DNA of 64,000 bases, taken from positions 88,192,174 through 88,256,173 of the forward strand of contig NC_044550.1 in the NCBI RefSeq assembly GCF_007565055.1. The letters run 5' to 3'. Of this stretch, positions 1 to 12,700 are shown in pieces. The notes under the pieces are model-generated. The model did no database searches. It was not told the DNA's origin and saw nothing but the letters and a program-made list of their open reading frames with translations. Both the position numbers and the translations under genes were made by a program. The number at the start of each line of letters is the position of its first letter. The stretch's first letter is position 1. This DNA is from Rhinopithecus roxellana. Lineage: Eukaryota; Chordata; Mammalia; Primates; Cercopithecidae.

Positions 1-830
1 AAGCAAAGACCTCTCAATATCATTACAAGTTTCCCATTTATCTGTAGAAGGAAAAATGTATTGGTTTGAAGTTTTAAGAAGACATAAAATAAAATAGATA
101 AAAAGAAGATAAAATGCGTGAAAACCCCTTTTGTTAATGACTACAAAACTTTACATTTTAACCTAAATGCTAACAACTTACAAATCTATTTTCCAGCTCG
201 TATAACCAAAAAGTTGAATGTTTCTACCAGCATTCAAATACTTTGAAGTACCTCAAGGTCAGTGTATTTAAAGCTAACTCATGGCCTTCTCATCTAAAGC
301 TGCCCATCCTCTCATTTTCTCTCCAAAGTGTGGGGATTCCACATCCCACCACTTCATCCAAGCGAAGTAACCAAAAATTGTCCTTGACTATATCCTCTCC
401 TGCATGTTCTCAAATCAATTAATTTATGTTATATTTATTTTATAGATATTTCTCAGATCCTTTGTCACTTTAGAGACCTATAGTAACTTAACTGAACTCT
501 ATGCTGAATCTCTCAAAAACATTACCTATACCATGAGAACGCTTTCACAGATGCCATCTCACTCAACTGCCCAAATGCCTAAAATAAGTCTCCATTCATC
601 TATACAATAGAGTCCAAATGTCCTAATATGGCATAAAAATAGCCATTACTATTGCATTTAAAGCAAATTCTTGAATAATACTTGTTGACTCCAAAAGAAT
701 CCAATATTCAGTATTTCTACATTTAGACAGGGTGTTGACATAAAACCAGAATATTGTTGGGGTGATATCAAAATATTTAAAGTGAGAAAATTAAATATAT
801 ATGTATGTATATATGTAACAGATATTAAAA
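1..830. other. Unassigned AT-rich sequence
   Basis: No gene, RNA gene or recognisable repeat family could be supported here. The sequence is AT-rich and all reading frames are short. A small TA/TG-rich patch lies near 796-817. Confidence 0.5.
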
Positions 831-843
831 ATACATTAAACTG

Positions 844-1151
844 CCAGGCATGGTGGCCACGCCTGTAATCCCAGCACTTTGGGAGGCCGAGGCAAGCAGA
901 TCACCTGAGGTCAGGAATTCGAGACCTGCCGAACCAACATGGTAAAACACTGTCTCTACTAAAAATAGAAAAAGTAGCCAGGTGTGGTGGCATGCACCTG
1001 TAGTCCCAGCAACTTGGGAAGCTGAGGCAAGAGGATTGCTTGAACTCAGGAGGTGCAGGTTGCAGTGAGCCGAGATTTAGCTACTGCACTCTAGCCTGGG
1101 TGACAGAGCAAGACTCCATCTCAAAAAAATAAAAAATAAAAGTAAATAAAA
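844..1151 (+). mobile_element. Alu SINE (AluS-like), sense
   Basis: A full-length dimeric Alu. It has the left-arm start GCCAGGCATGGTGG, the B-box region, a middle A-rich linker, the right arm and an A-rich tail. It is flanked by a 13-bp target-site duplication, ATACATTAAACTG at 831-843 and ATATATTAAACTG at 1152-1164 (one difference). It is non-autonomous and was mobilised by L1 machinery. Scattered substitutions suggest an AluS-age copy rather than a young AluY. Confidence 0.93.
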
Positions 1152-1200
1152 ATATATTAAACTGACATAAAAATCTATTTTTTAATTTCATCATGGGTTT

Positions 1201-1320
1201 ATGTATTTGTCATATATATGTATATATGTGTATGTCTTGTGTATATATCACATACACATATGTATATGTGTCCTATGTGTGTGTATGTGTGTGTATATAT
1301 ATATTTGTATATATATTAAA
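1201..1320. repeat. TA/TG-rich simple repeat
   Basis: Alternating purine-pyrimidine sequence dominated by TATA, TGTG and ATGT units. The short reading frame over it is low-complexity (Tyr, Ile, Cys, Val) and is not a gene. It lies in the loop of a 16-bp inverted repeat (1151-1166 and 1324-1339). Confidence 0.85.
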
Positions 1321-1339
1321 CACGTCAGTTTAATATATT

Positions 1340-2765
1340 CTTCAGCTTTAGAGAAAAATCTAGCAAAAACAAGCAGAGTAGGCAGTAGTTAGGACAGAAA
1401 TTGATGAAATAAATATTGTTTACATTTTTGCCAGAAGCAATGTGGAGAACAATGAAAGTGTGTTGGAGATTTGTGGATTTAAACCCAACAGTATAGCTCA
1501 AAGACAGTCTTTCAGTTTCTTAATTGCATTCCTTTTTTCTCATATTTCCCTTTCAAAAAACTGAAATCCTTGAGACTTTTGTAAACAAGGAACAGTCATG
1601 GCTGGGCATTTCCTGTGAAGAAAAGCGATAAAGCCAAACAAAGGCACTTTCATCTCCTGTTTGTGCTCGGTAAACTACCAGTATTACGAAAGACCTTTCA
1701 TTTGTTCATTTGCCTCCTCATGTGTCTGAATGCCCATAGAAAATGTTTATAGAGCAAAACAGCTCATTTCTTATTCCAGAAAAATCAAGCTGTTGCAACT
1801 GATGCAGATTAATTAAAACGGCATGAGCGTGGCAAGCCAGGAAAGAGCAAAGCCAAATAAACGAATCTTTCACTGTATCTTTAAAAATGTTAAAGGAAAG
1901 AGATCATCTACTTATCTTGGTGGATCCTGAATATATATTCTGAATATAGATTATATATATATATGCATATATATATATGCATATATATATATACCTTGCT
2001 TGATTTTCAATTTGTATGCAAGTAAATTCTTCATGATACAGTGGCCTTCATTTGGTCCAACCATAAAGCACTTTCCATTTCTGCTATTTGATGCATAAAA
2101 CATGAGAGAACAACCTTAGTTCTCTGTTTACATTTGATAATTTGGTACCATATTTATCTATTATGCATCCAAACAAATTGCTGATTTGGCTAAAGTTAAA
2201 TAATTCTAAAAGATACTAAAATGAATCCTTAAAAATTAAAATACATCAGTGTAAAAATCCCTACACTTGGTAAGAAATAGTATAAAAAATGATGATGAGG
2301 TACTGGGCTTCCATGCTTACATATAGTTAATAAAAGGAAATCGACATATGAAAAATTAATGCTATAAAATACATTTGTGTTTTATACCTTTGTGGTACCT
2401 TTGTCATAAGGTATCACAAAGCAGAGGCAAATTAGGTGACAGAAAGTGAGTTCATATTGAAAATTACTATTAAAATCTTGAGTTCATACCCAAACCATGC
2501 ATCACCTTTGCCTTTCTCCGGTGTTTCATTCATTCCATACAATGGTAAATGATTTTAGAACTTGATCATGTTTATTTCCATATAAAATGATATCATTTTG
2601 CCTTTCTACTATTGAACATGAGATGACTGCTCTCACTTTTCTTACTAAGGTGCTACCTAACTAGACACATTAAGAATTTTTAAATCTTTCTGTTTCCATA
2701 GTATATTATTTTTTAAATTTTTATCCCTAAATCTCACTATCAAAGAATTTGGGTTCATATGAGAT
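1340..2765. other. Unassigned AT-rich sequence with a TA-repeat patch
   Basis: No gene or repeat family recognised. At 1928-1993 there is a run of TATATA interrupted by two TGCA steps, which makes it locally self-complementary. The rest is ordinary AT-rich sequence with no coding frame of note. Confidence 0.5.
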
Positions 2766-2769
2766 GATT

Positions 2770-3260
2770 TTGGCGGCGGGGGTGGCGGCGTTCAGGAAAC
2801 CAGACCTTGCTCTGGAGTAGACGCCGACAGGAAGCAAGGACAAGTCTATGATTGTTTATCTTAATAAATGTCATCTGGAAGGAGGGAAGACTGGAGTCAG
2901 AATAGAGTTGTCATTGGGAAACAGCAGCAGGCACTCGTGTTTGCCAGGTTAGGGGGACGGTTGGTATTTTGTGGCTGGAGCAGTGTTTATGTTTTGTCTG
3001 TGTTCAGACCTGGTTATGAGTGGTCTTGCTTTTGTCTTGATTTACATTGTTCATGGAGTGACCTTGTCTGATGTTGATGTTCTGTGAAATTGTTTATGAT
3101 CAAAAGAAATACACAAGGCCTAACTGCAAGTGCCAGGCCAGCTCCTCATACCAGTCTGGCCGATAGGACCAGGCCAGTCACACATGTCAAAGGCTCCTTT
3201 TCTCTTTCTCAGTTTCCCCTCTGAGTCAAGGGCAGACATAGTAAGGCCACGGGACATTAA
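2770..3260. other. GC-rich block of unknown origin
   Basis: The composition changes abruptly at a GGCGGCGG-type stretch (about 2772-2790), with several CpGs kept in the first 60 bases. It stays comparatively GC-rich to about 3260, then returns to AT-rich sequence. The best sense frame (2868-3071, 67 codons) has no recognisable domain. The style of the right half, with GCCAGGCCAG-type words and a pyrimidine tract, recalls endogenous retrovirus internal or LTR sequence, but I cannot name a family. No flanking duplication was found. Confidence 0.35.
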
Positions 3261-4030
3261 TCCATAATATTTACATTTTTACCATCATTAAGATTTTGCT
3301 TCTAAGAAGAGTTTTTTTAGAGAACATAGTCTATAGTTGAATTAAAATTAGTCACCTGGTCTTTCGTTGAAGGATGAGTTATTGAATGTGCTGGCATGAT
3401 CATTGCTATACAGAAACTCAGAATGGCCTACAACTGCCAATCGCAACGTAAGCAACTGTTAGATGTAAAATGATTATTAGTCCTTGACACAAGTCTTGAA
3501 GCCAGGATTCTAGATCATAAAATCTGGGCAATAAATCCTTTTGTGTTTGTTTTAGAAAGTCAGGACTCTATTTTTTTTTTAACTTCTTCATGTGTTTATG
3601 TATTTGTCTTATAGTCCATAAGTACAGCAAGAAGTATTTGCTGTAATATAAATTTTCTCTTGGTTAATTATAAGGAAAGCAAGAACATTGCAAGTTGTTC
3701 CTAACCCTAGCTAATGAATTGAGACAAGTTTGTTGGGTATTCAGAGTATAAGTTATATTATTTACGGCTTTTGCTGGGGCCAAAGTAAAGCTTTGCACCA
3801 TTTTGCCAGTTGTATTATTTCAAATGTGAAAATTATAACTCAGATAATCTGTATGAAGGAGTCAGTTATCCCTTCCAAAAGTTTCTTTAAAAAGCACGTA
3901 TGTACCTCCTTTTGAAGGGTGATAAACAACTTTTCATCCAGGGCTATATGAACCGCTGGTGGGAGGTTAATTTTAAATATCTCAAAGTCTCTCATGATTA
4001 TCTCATGAAATAGAACATATAAGTTAATAT
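3261..4030. other. Unassigned AT-rich sequence
   Basis: No gene or repeat family could be supported. The short frames on both strands (for example 3730-3915) look random. Confidence 0.5.
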
Positions 4031-4034
4031 GCAG

Positions 4035-4425
4035 CAAGTTGAAAGGCATCACCTAGGGAGACTGCAGCTAGAGAAGACAAAAGGACCCCAGGGCATTTCA
4101 ATATTTAAGTTAGGTAAGGAGGAAGGGGCAGCAACACAGGTAGAGGAAAAGTCCCTGGTGAGTTGGGTTAAAAAAACAAATAAATCAGGAGGATACGGCG
4201 CCCAATAAACCACAGGAGGGAAGATTCTCAAGGAAGATAGATTGAGTATAGGGTCAAATGCTGCTCAAAATCAAAATAAGGAAGAATACAGACGAGGCCA
4301 CTGGGTTCTGCAAAAGAAAAATCATTGGTCACCTTAACAACAAACATTTCAGTGGACTTGCGGTGACAAGAGCTACTCTTGAGTGACTGGAACAATAAAC
4401 AGCTAAAAAACGTAATATTTTAAAA
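4035..4425 (-). mobile_element. L2 LINE fragment, antisense
   Basis: The stretch GGTCAAATGCTGCTC (about 4252-4266), the CATTGGTCACCTT words (about 4323-4335) and CATTTCAGTGGACTTG after them match, with much divergence, the antisense of the L2 reverse-transcriptase region as I remember it. That region encodes the conserved DLSAAFDTV-type segment in CR1-like LINEs. It is heavily decayed and has no open frame. Boundaries are approximate. Confidence 0.55.
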
Positions 4426-4646
4426 CTCTGGGTAGCATTAAATTACAAATAAATCCAATAAGAACTCCATGAAGTCTAGACTTATAAAATAATAATAAAA
4501 CTACCTAAGTTTTAAAAGAGTAAACAGTTTAAAATTTTTATTGTGCTTTGATGAAATGACTCACTATAAATATATCTATTACCCTAAGATAATTTATTCA
4601 TTTAACTCAATACAAATGAATTTATTCCAGAGTTTTTCATGAAACT

Positions 4647-4675
4647 TTGTTGTTGTTGTTGTTGTTGTTGTTGTT
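4647..4675. repeat. (GTT)n microsatellite
   Basis: About nine TTG/GTT triplets. It sits exactly at the tail end of the antisense L1, so it probably arose by expansion within the (A)n tail after a point change. Confidence 0.9.
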
Positions 4676-5432
4676 TTAATTTTAGTTTCAGGGGGTACAC
4701 GTATGGGTTTGTTACATGGATATGTTACATGATACTGGAGGTTGGGCTTCTATTGAACCTGTTACCCAAATAGTGAACACAGTACCCAATAGGTAATTTT
4801 CAATCCTTGCCACCTTCCCTTCCTCCCTCCTTTTGGAGTCCCCAGTGTCTATTATTTCCATCTTGGTGTCCACATGTATCCATTATTTAGCTCCCACTTG
4901 TAAGTGAGAACATTTGATATTTGATTATCTGTTCCTGCTCAAATTCACTTAAGATAATGGCCTCCAACTGCAGCCATGTTGCTGCAAAGGACATGATTTC
5001 ATTCTTTTTTATGGCTGCGTAGTATTCTATTGTGTATATGTACCACAATTTCTTTATCCAATCCACTGTTGATAGGCACCTAGGATGTTCCATGATTTTG
5101 CTATTGTGAGTAGTGCTGTGGTGAACATAAGAGTGCTGGTTCCTTTTTGGTAGAGCAATTTCTTTTCCTTCAGGTAGATAGATACCCAGTAAGGGAATTG
5201 CTGAGTTGAATGGTGGTTTTATTTTTAGTTCTTTGATAAATCTCCAAACTGCTTTCCAAAGGGGCTGAACTAATTTATCTTCCACCAACAGTGAATAAGC
5301 ATTCACTTTTATCCACATCCTAGTCAGTATCTGTTGATTTTTAACTTCTAATAATAACCTTTCTGACCGTTGTGAGATGGTATCTCATTGTGGTTTTGAT
5401 TTATAGTTCTCTGATGATTAGAAATGTTATGA
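4647..5432 (-). mobile_element. L1 LINE, 5'-truncated, antisense
   Basis: The 3' end of an L1 on the minus strand. The left edge is a GTT-rich tract (4647-4675), the complement of a modified A-rich tail, followed by the antisense of the L1 3'UTR. A minus-strand frame at 4887-5318 (143 codons) is the C-terminal part of L1 ORF2, ending in the usual Met-Phe-Ser-Leu-type C-terminus. Everything upstream is missing, as expected from abortive target-primed reverse transcription. Non-functional. Confidence 0.9.
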
Positions 5433-6860
5433 ATTAATTCTAAAGTCTATAAAGAAAAAATAAACTTGTAATAATACCTAAGAAAATATGAAGCAGAAGA
5501 ATAATGGGCAAAGACTAGCTACACAAGAAAAAAAATGTTCTAAAACAATAGGAGATACTAGCACTGGCCACAAATAGTCAACATAACCAAGAAGTCAGGT
5601 ATAGTCTTAAATATATATGGGTTTTTAGTTACTGGTGAAAGTGACATTCTATGAGTATTGAGAGGCAGACAGGGGGAGGTGTGTGGATTAAATAATTCTA
5701 GCATAATTGGATATCTTATAGGGAAAACAAATGAGCTAGATTCTCTCTCTTGCTCTTAAAACAAATACATTTCAGAAGACCAATGTTTTGAAAGTATAAA
5801 AACCGAACTATAAAATTGAAGAAAGAAAATGAAAGAAAAACATTGGCAAATCTTCTCATATACTTGATTGTGTAAGGTGTAAAAACTTTCAAAACATGGT
5901 GCAAAACTTTAAAAATTTATAAATTTGAGTTCATCAAAATTAAGTTTCAAACTTAATAAATTTAAGAAAAATAAAAAGAAAATTTACCAACTTGCTAGCT
6001 TAAATATTTTAGTAATACAGCTGCTGAAATGTTAATTTTCTTAATATATATACATTACCCATACAAACGAATGCGAAAATTATCAACAAACCATTGGGAA
6101 AAAATGGGCAAATACATGAATTCAGAAATAAAAAGAAATGCAAAGGCTTTTAAAATTTGAAAATATGCTCAGCCTCAATCATAATAAAATGAATGTAAAT
6201 TATAATTACATTTGGATATCAAGTTTTCAAATATTGCATTTGGCAAAAAGCAAAATTCTCTTACTAGACTGTATTGGTGAAGGTGTGGAGAATCACTCTT
6301 ATACAGTATTGGTACAAATTTAAGTTAGTAAAACATCCGGAAGGCAATTTTCCAAGATTTACCAAAATTATAAATAAACATATCCTTTGGATTCAGTAAT
6401 CCCACTTTTAAGAGTTTATCCTATAAATACATGGCATAAAAATATAATTACAAAGATTTTCAGAGCAGTATTTTCTGTATCAGCAAGAGATTGCAAGTAT
6501 TCTAAAGCTTCATTATAGGGAACTGTGTAAATACATTTATGTGACAGCAAGCCAAGAAGTGGTTACAAGGAATGAGACATACCTGTGTACACTTATGTGA
6601 AAGATCTCCTTGGTAAGTGGAAAAGCAAAGCAAGCTATTATCTGTGCAAAAAAAAACAAAAAAACAAAAAAACAAAAACAAAAATCACTTCAACTTGGAG
6701 AAACCTGAGTATTGGAGATTGATGACAGAAGGGTGCTAATATTCTGTTAATTTTGTAAGACAGTCATATACTGCCTTCTCAAAAAAACTACATTAAAATT
6801 ATTTAAGTAGGACAAAAAGTGAATGCAAAGTAATAAAATGAAGGCAATGAGTGAGGACAA
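5433..6860 (+). mobile_element. Old L1M-type LINE fragment, sense
   Basis: A decayed L1 ORF2 and 3' region. Recognisable pieces include AAAATGGGCAAATACATGAA (6101-6120), a GGTGTGGAGAA motif near 6280 and a diverged form of the block before the ORF2 stop (about 6385-6530). Indels break all frames. An impure A-rich stretch with C interruptions lies at 6642-6682. Boundaries and subfamily are uncertain. It is clearly older than the neighbouring antisense L1. Confidence 0.7.
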
Positions 6861-7070
6861 TTATATGTCCTGTTGCTGAGAAGGATGCAGAAAAATTAGA
6901 TTTATGTGTGATCAAAATTTTGTTATTTTTGTTGGGACCGTCCATTGCTCTTTATAGACAAAAAGTTAGAAGACGCCCTGAGGGTTTGACTACATATCAG
7001 TCAGATTGAACCAACCTGAGAGAGAGAGAGATGTGATTCAAATGGAGGCGGGTAAAGAAGTCTTCAGAAG

Positions 7071-7347
7071 GCCGGGCGCGGTGGCTCAAGCCTGTAATCC
7101 CAGCACTTTGGGAGGCCGAGACGGGCGGATCACGAGGTCAGGAGATTGAGACCATCCTGGCTAACATGGTGAAACCCCAACTCTACTAAAAAATACGAAA
7201 AACTAGCCGGGCGAGGTGGCGGGCGCCTGAGGCAGGAGAATGGCGTAAACCCGGGAGGCGGAGCTTGCAGTGAGCTGAGATCCGGCCACTGCACTCCAGC
7301 CCGGGCGACAGAGCGAGACTCCGTCTCAAAAAAAAAAAAAAAAGAAG
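7071..7347 (+). mobile_element. AluY (Old World monkey type) with 24-bp internal deletion
   Basis: A young Alu starting GCCGGGCGCGGTGGCTC and carrying the GGCGTAAACCC and GATCCGGCC bases of monkey AluY copies. It is bounded by a perfect 16-bp target-site duplication, AAGAAGTCTTCAGAAG, at 7055-7070 and 7348-7363. The right arm lacks 24 bases after GGCGC: the usual TAGTCCCAGCTACTC segment is absent and the sequence runs straight into the GAGGCAGGAG motif. The break lies at a CTG shared by both sides (7227-7229). The minus-strand frame over it is an Alu shadow. Confidence 0.97.
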
Positions 7348-7363
7348 AAGAAGTCTTCAGAAG

Positions 7364-9265
7364 CCCCAAGGAATAAAATTCAGGTGAACAGAAAGGTTCA
7401 CCTGTGATTACCGCAGGGGCACTTCCATTTTAACAAGTAGAATGAAGAAAGTTGTTACATTTATTTTGTGTGAAAGTGACGAATCTTTGGTGGAAGGCTT
7501 GGCCTTGTTGGAGAAGGGGCACACCTTCCATGTTAACAAGTAGACTGCAGCATTATGGATACAAATGTAGCTAAGTTCTTATAATTTTAGATAAGTAGAG
7601 GATGTTCTGATATCCTGCATGTAATGAACCCATGAATTATAACACTAAATAATCTTCTGAGAGCAAGGCTGCAAGAGATGGTGGAAGAACTTGGAGACAA
7701 CAACATGAAGGATAACGCAGTCATCTCATATAATTGGAAAATGAGTAGGAGTGTCAGACAGGGCTGAGTGTGTTTTGAGGCTTGTGTTTAACAAATTAAA
7801 GTGAAATCAGTTGGACTTTTCCCCCTGTTAAGCTATTGGGTTGCAAGCATGGTATAGGTGGGTAGCTGGGTTAATTGAGGCTCAGATATTAACAATTGTT
7901 ACAAGGGGTTAAGATAACAAAGGAGAAGAAATCTGTTTGCAAAGGAGTGATTATGGTGGTTCATCTTGGAATTTAGACACGGCTAAAAGGTAAATGAAGA
8001 TAGGAGGTGAGGGGGGTTGGTGAAAAGTAATGTGGTAGGAAAAATGTGTTGAAGACCTGTATTAATTCAAACCATGATCATCCTAGGGATTAGTAGAGAA
8101 ACTGAGCCAGAAGGATAAAAAGTAGGACTAAGAGGATTATGTGAAATAAAAAATTTGGTGAAAGACTACAAAATAGAAACACAAAAGTGGGTGCATGGTG
8201 TGGAATAGGGGGAAAGACTACAATCAAAAAAAGGGCTTTTCCATCCTCATTTTCTGAGAGCTGCGACACATAGTCAAAGGATTAATTTTATTAAATATAT
8301 TTTAGCCTCTTTTAAAATAAGCTTTCTTAATTATTGGACATACAATTTGTGTTACATCATATATTTTCTAATATTTAACCATTGTTTCACAGAATAAAAC
8401 TACTTGAAAATAGTGATTATTTGCTCAATAATCAGTTTTATTTTGAATGTTTATGTTTACAATTATATAAGTGATGAGACTTTCAAAACTATCCTACCTT
8501 CAAAAATCTAGTTAGATCACTTTCCATCCTTTTTGATATCTTGGCCACACAATTTGGCATGGAAATGTTAAATCTATTCCTTGTAAATCTGTAATAAGTC
8601 ATCTGTTTTTGTTTAGAGTTTTATGTGGAAATAATTATTCAAAATTTATTTTTTACTTTGTATTCTTGATATATTTTAGAAGTTTATTATCTTCTACAAA
8701 ACAATTATTTCATAGTAATGTTTAAATGTATTAGCATTGAGTATACACTAGCCTCATAATTTTAATATCCTACTTAAACATTGTTACATTCTTTTTCTTT
8801 CTTGAAAAAATTTTATCTCATTATTATAGTTTCCACAAGTTTAGCTTTACTATTTTTCCCCAAAGAATCAACTCTCATGTTTCCCTTGCAGTTGGACTGT
8901 TTTTTGCTGCTCTCTAATTTCCTTACTTTAATTCCTTCCTTCCTGTTTCTTTTATTCCTCTCTTCTGTGCGTGTGTATGTGTGTCCTTTTAATTTTTTCT
9001 GGACCATTCTAAGTTGAAGGTTTAGTTTGCTTTTGTGTTGTTGTTTAACCATGAAATCACATTTGAGTTGAGCTTTGAACCACTTATATTAGTTTTAATA
9101 CAGGGTTCTCATTTTTATTGTTCTAATAGTCTACAGTTATCAATTTTAATCACTTTTTTATCTCAAATATCATTTAGATGACAATTTGAAATTTTTGTTT
9201 ACTGCTTTTGCTTTACAAACTTTGTTGCCTCTTTGAATTTTGTCTTACACAACAGCAGAGTTTCA
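7364..9265. other. Unassigned sequence
   Basis: No gene or confident repeat could be named. Frames on both strands (such as 8781-9017 and 8813-9052) overlap each other, are low-complexity and show no domain. Parts may be very old LINE sequence. Confidence 0.45.
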
Positions 9266-9282
9266 TTTTTATGTGTGTGTTA

Positions 9283-9772
9283 AAACAGTCTATCATGTGC
9301 AACAACATAGATGAACCAAGAGGACATTATGTGAACTGAAATAACCCAGGCACAGAAAGGCAAATACTGCCTGATCTCACTTTTATGTGGAATCTAAATA
9401 AGTTGAACTCTTAGAAGCAGGAAGCAGAATGGTGGTTACCACGGGCTGTGTAGTGGTGAAGGGTCGGGAGGAATGTAGGGGTGGGGCTGAGGTTGCAGAG
9501 ATGGTGGTGAAAGGATACAAGATTTCAGATAGATAGAAGAAATAAGTTCAAGAGACTGTGACTATAGTTAGTAGCAATATACTGTATACTTGAATATTGC
9601 TAAGAGAGTATATTTCAAGTGTTCTTTCTCACCACAAAAAAAAGATAAGTAGCTGAGGTAATACATATGCTAATTAATTTGATTTAGTCATTTCACAATG
9701 TATATATATTTCAAAACATCATATTGTATATCATAAACATATAAATTTTTATTTTGTCAATTAAAAAACACT
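9283..9772 (+). mobile_element. L1M 3' end (ORF2 end plus 3'UTR), sense
   Basis: It starts in the block around the ORF2 stop (CAACAACATAGATGAACC and CTCACTTTTATGTGGAATCT). It continues through an L1M-type 3'UTR with TGACTATAGTTAG and a closing CATATAAATTTTTATTTTG-like stretch, and ends in AATTAAAAAACA. 5'-truncated and decayed. Probably an L1MA/L1MB-age element, but the subfamily is not proven. Confidence 0.8.
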
Positions 9773-12700
9773 GAGCTGAAAGTTTTATGGGAGGAGTCTG
9801 AGAGTGATTTCAAGTCCCTTGATATACTTGACACTGAAATATCTCACTCACTCTCCGAGTTCGTGGGCAGTCTCTAGCAGTTTACCTTTTCTTCTAATTG
9901 TGCTTCACTATGGTTGGTGTTTTTGTGTGTTGTTGGTTTTTTTTTTTTAACAAAAACCTATTCAAAGAAATCAAAAGACCCTGGGAGTTAGTAACTTATA
10001 AAACCTTAGGCAGAAAGATCAAATGATAAATACTATTATCACTGAGGCAGGCATTATCTTCCCAAAGGGATTTAAAATCTATGTGGCAATGACAATAATT
10101 GTTATGCATATGTGTTGATGGTCTGAGAACAAAACAATAACACCAATATCTATATAATGCTTTGAGTTTTATAATTTATACTTGGTAAGTACCAATTTTA
10201 TGGCTAAAATTCCTAGCCCAATCATGACATGATTTGTTATTAAATGTCTGTAATTATAGAGTCTAATCATGAGAAAATAGCTCACTATATCCCTAAGGAA
10301 TAGATGATAGAAAGACATTACACAACTTCATGCTAGCTTCCTGAGAAGCTGCAATACAAACCACAAAACCTGAATTTCCCTGGGGTTCTCTGGTTAGGTG
10401 TTGGCTCTAGTGAAATGAATACTCAAGAATTGATCTGAAAAGAATAATTCTAAAAAGTAGAAGTAACAGTAGAAGAATAACAAATTTATATGTAATACAT
10501 GTGTTTCTTATTAGGAAACATTTGAAAGTGTTATGGATAAGTAACAAAATTGGAATGTTCCAAAATGTTAAAGCACCTACTAAATAGTGTACTTATGCTG
10601 GTATTCTATGATAAACTTGGATAAATTGTCAAACTCTTTTTTCTAAGAGCAGATTACTTTTTACTCAGTTTCTGTCTTTATAGTTGTTTTATTCTCAAGT
10701 AAAAAACTCACTTTATGTTTGCTTATTATTTCCAATTTATTCTCTTGCTTTTCACAAAACCAACTTGTCACATTTATTTTTTCAGAATCATGTGGTACCA
10801 AAAATGCATTAAAAACTTGTCAAACTTTTAAATATTCAATTTTTCTTGAAGAGTACTAGTTTATATACTAGTCTAGTGAAGTTATTAGAAGACTTACCCC
10901 AGTATTTTAACTACATTTTTACTGCTGTTTCTCAACCTCCTTTATCATCACTTCTTCCTTTGCAGTAAGCATTGGTATATTCCAGAATTCTAGCCTGGTG
11001 TCCTTCTCTTTTCATCTATATTTTCCTGTCTAGGCAAATCCATAATTCTGATTTAATTACTTCTCACCTATCTATCCTCACACAGTATCTGACCATCTTT
11101 CAAAAAATCGACACAGCTCAAACAAGTACCCTCTGAAAAACAAGTCAACAAAGAAGATGTGAATCTTAAACATGAACAAAGAAAAACTTGATCCTGTTAA
11201 CATCCCTCTGTCTCAAGCAAACCCTGGCCTTTTCAGTTGTGTGAGTCTATAAACCCCCTTTGTGATAATGTACTCTGGATTGTCTTTTCTCTCACATGCC
11301 CTCAGAACACACAAAAGTTGCTACTAAGAATGGAACAACGCAAATGACAGACACTAAATTCATAATTGGAATAATCAAGGAGGGAGGAGGACTCTAACAC
11401 TTCTGTGTTGGGAAAATGGTAACACTTGTAATTTGGTAATGGAGGTTACAAATAGGTGAATTTACACCTGTATTATCTTGGTGTTTAGAAGCTATCCTTA
11501 CTGAGACTATAGAACTAATGATCTTGAATTTTAAAAATGGAGAATTGTGGCATATGCTTCCTAGTTCTTATGGTTCACCGTAAGTCCTATTTTTAAAAAG
11601 AAGCTGACATTGAAATTTGTTCCTCTAAGTAAAGACAGGAATAAAAAAATATATGACTTTACTAAGAAATACCTTTCTTGCCTGAGACTTTCCATTTGAG
11701 GTCACAGAGAAATTTGAAAGTCCAGACAGCTGGATTCTCTCCTCCAAACTAAAGTTATTGCCAGCAAAAGCAGGGAAGTAGGAGCAATCACAGGAGGTAA
11801 ATTAAAACCAGAGAGAAGCCATCCTCCTCAGGATCCTTCAAAAAGCTCCTCTTTTAAACTATACTGAGAGGGATGGTCACCTCAGTATAAAGATCCCACA
11901 TCAGCCCCAGTCCTTTTGTCAAATGGCCCAAGGCAGGGGGCAAGATGCAGATTCTCAGGGTAAGGAATATAGGCAGAGCAATGTGTCAGGCGGGTATTAC
12001 TTAAAAAAAATATGGGGCCTAGTTCCCATACAAAGACAAGCTTGAGGAGATTTCTGGCCTTTGGCACTTGCCCATGGAATTGTCTAGAAGACAGATAGAA
12101 AGTCCACTTAAGTTTTAATGGAATTGTCCTATCAACACTGGAATAAAACAGGCTGCAAGTACAACCACTAAAGCATATCCCAAATTTCTAATCGGATAGC
12201 AAGGGAAACAGATGGCGGATACCCAACACACACATCTTACACATGACCTCTGAGGACAAAAATAAGGAAAACTATACAGTAAAAGAGAACTAGGGTGACT
12301 AATTCAGGTCCACTGACAAAAGAACTTACAGTGTCAGGGAAAATGGAGCAAATACTCCTTGCTATTCTTTTTGAGCCAAATATGACGTATGGTACGGCCT
12401 CTTGGCCACCATGCTTTGCTTCCCATTCTTTCCATCCAATGGAAGTTTTGTGGTAGATATTTGTATTTTCTATCAATGTGTTTTGCATATGACAAAGATA
12501 AACTCTCTACTCATTTGATGACCATGAGGAACTATGCCCAGACCTGATGAGTAGGAATTAGTATTGACCAGAGGCCATAGACTAGGAGTGAATGTAGTAA
12601 CTGGGAAAAAGGAATTTAAGAATAACGTACTGTTTTTACATTAGCTGGCCAAAGGGATGGATTATAGTTGTGTTTTTTTTAATTTGCCAGGACCCATGTC

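Noticed and set aside
1201..1392. Tyr/Cys-rich short protein
   Set aside because: Translation of a TA/TG simple repeat.
2868..3071. Small gene in the GC-rich block
   Set aside because: No domain, no splice or poly(A) context that I can support; more likely repeat-derived.
4887..5318. 143-codon minus-strand frame as a gene
   Set aside because: It is the C-terminal part of L1 ORF2 in a 5'-truncated element.
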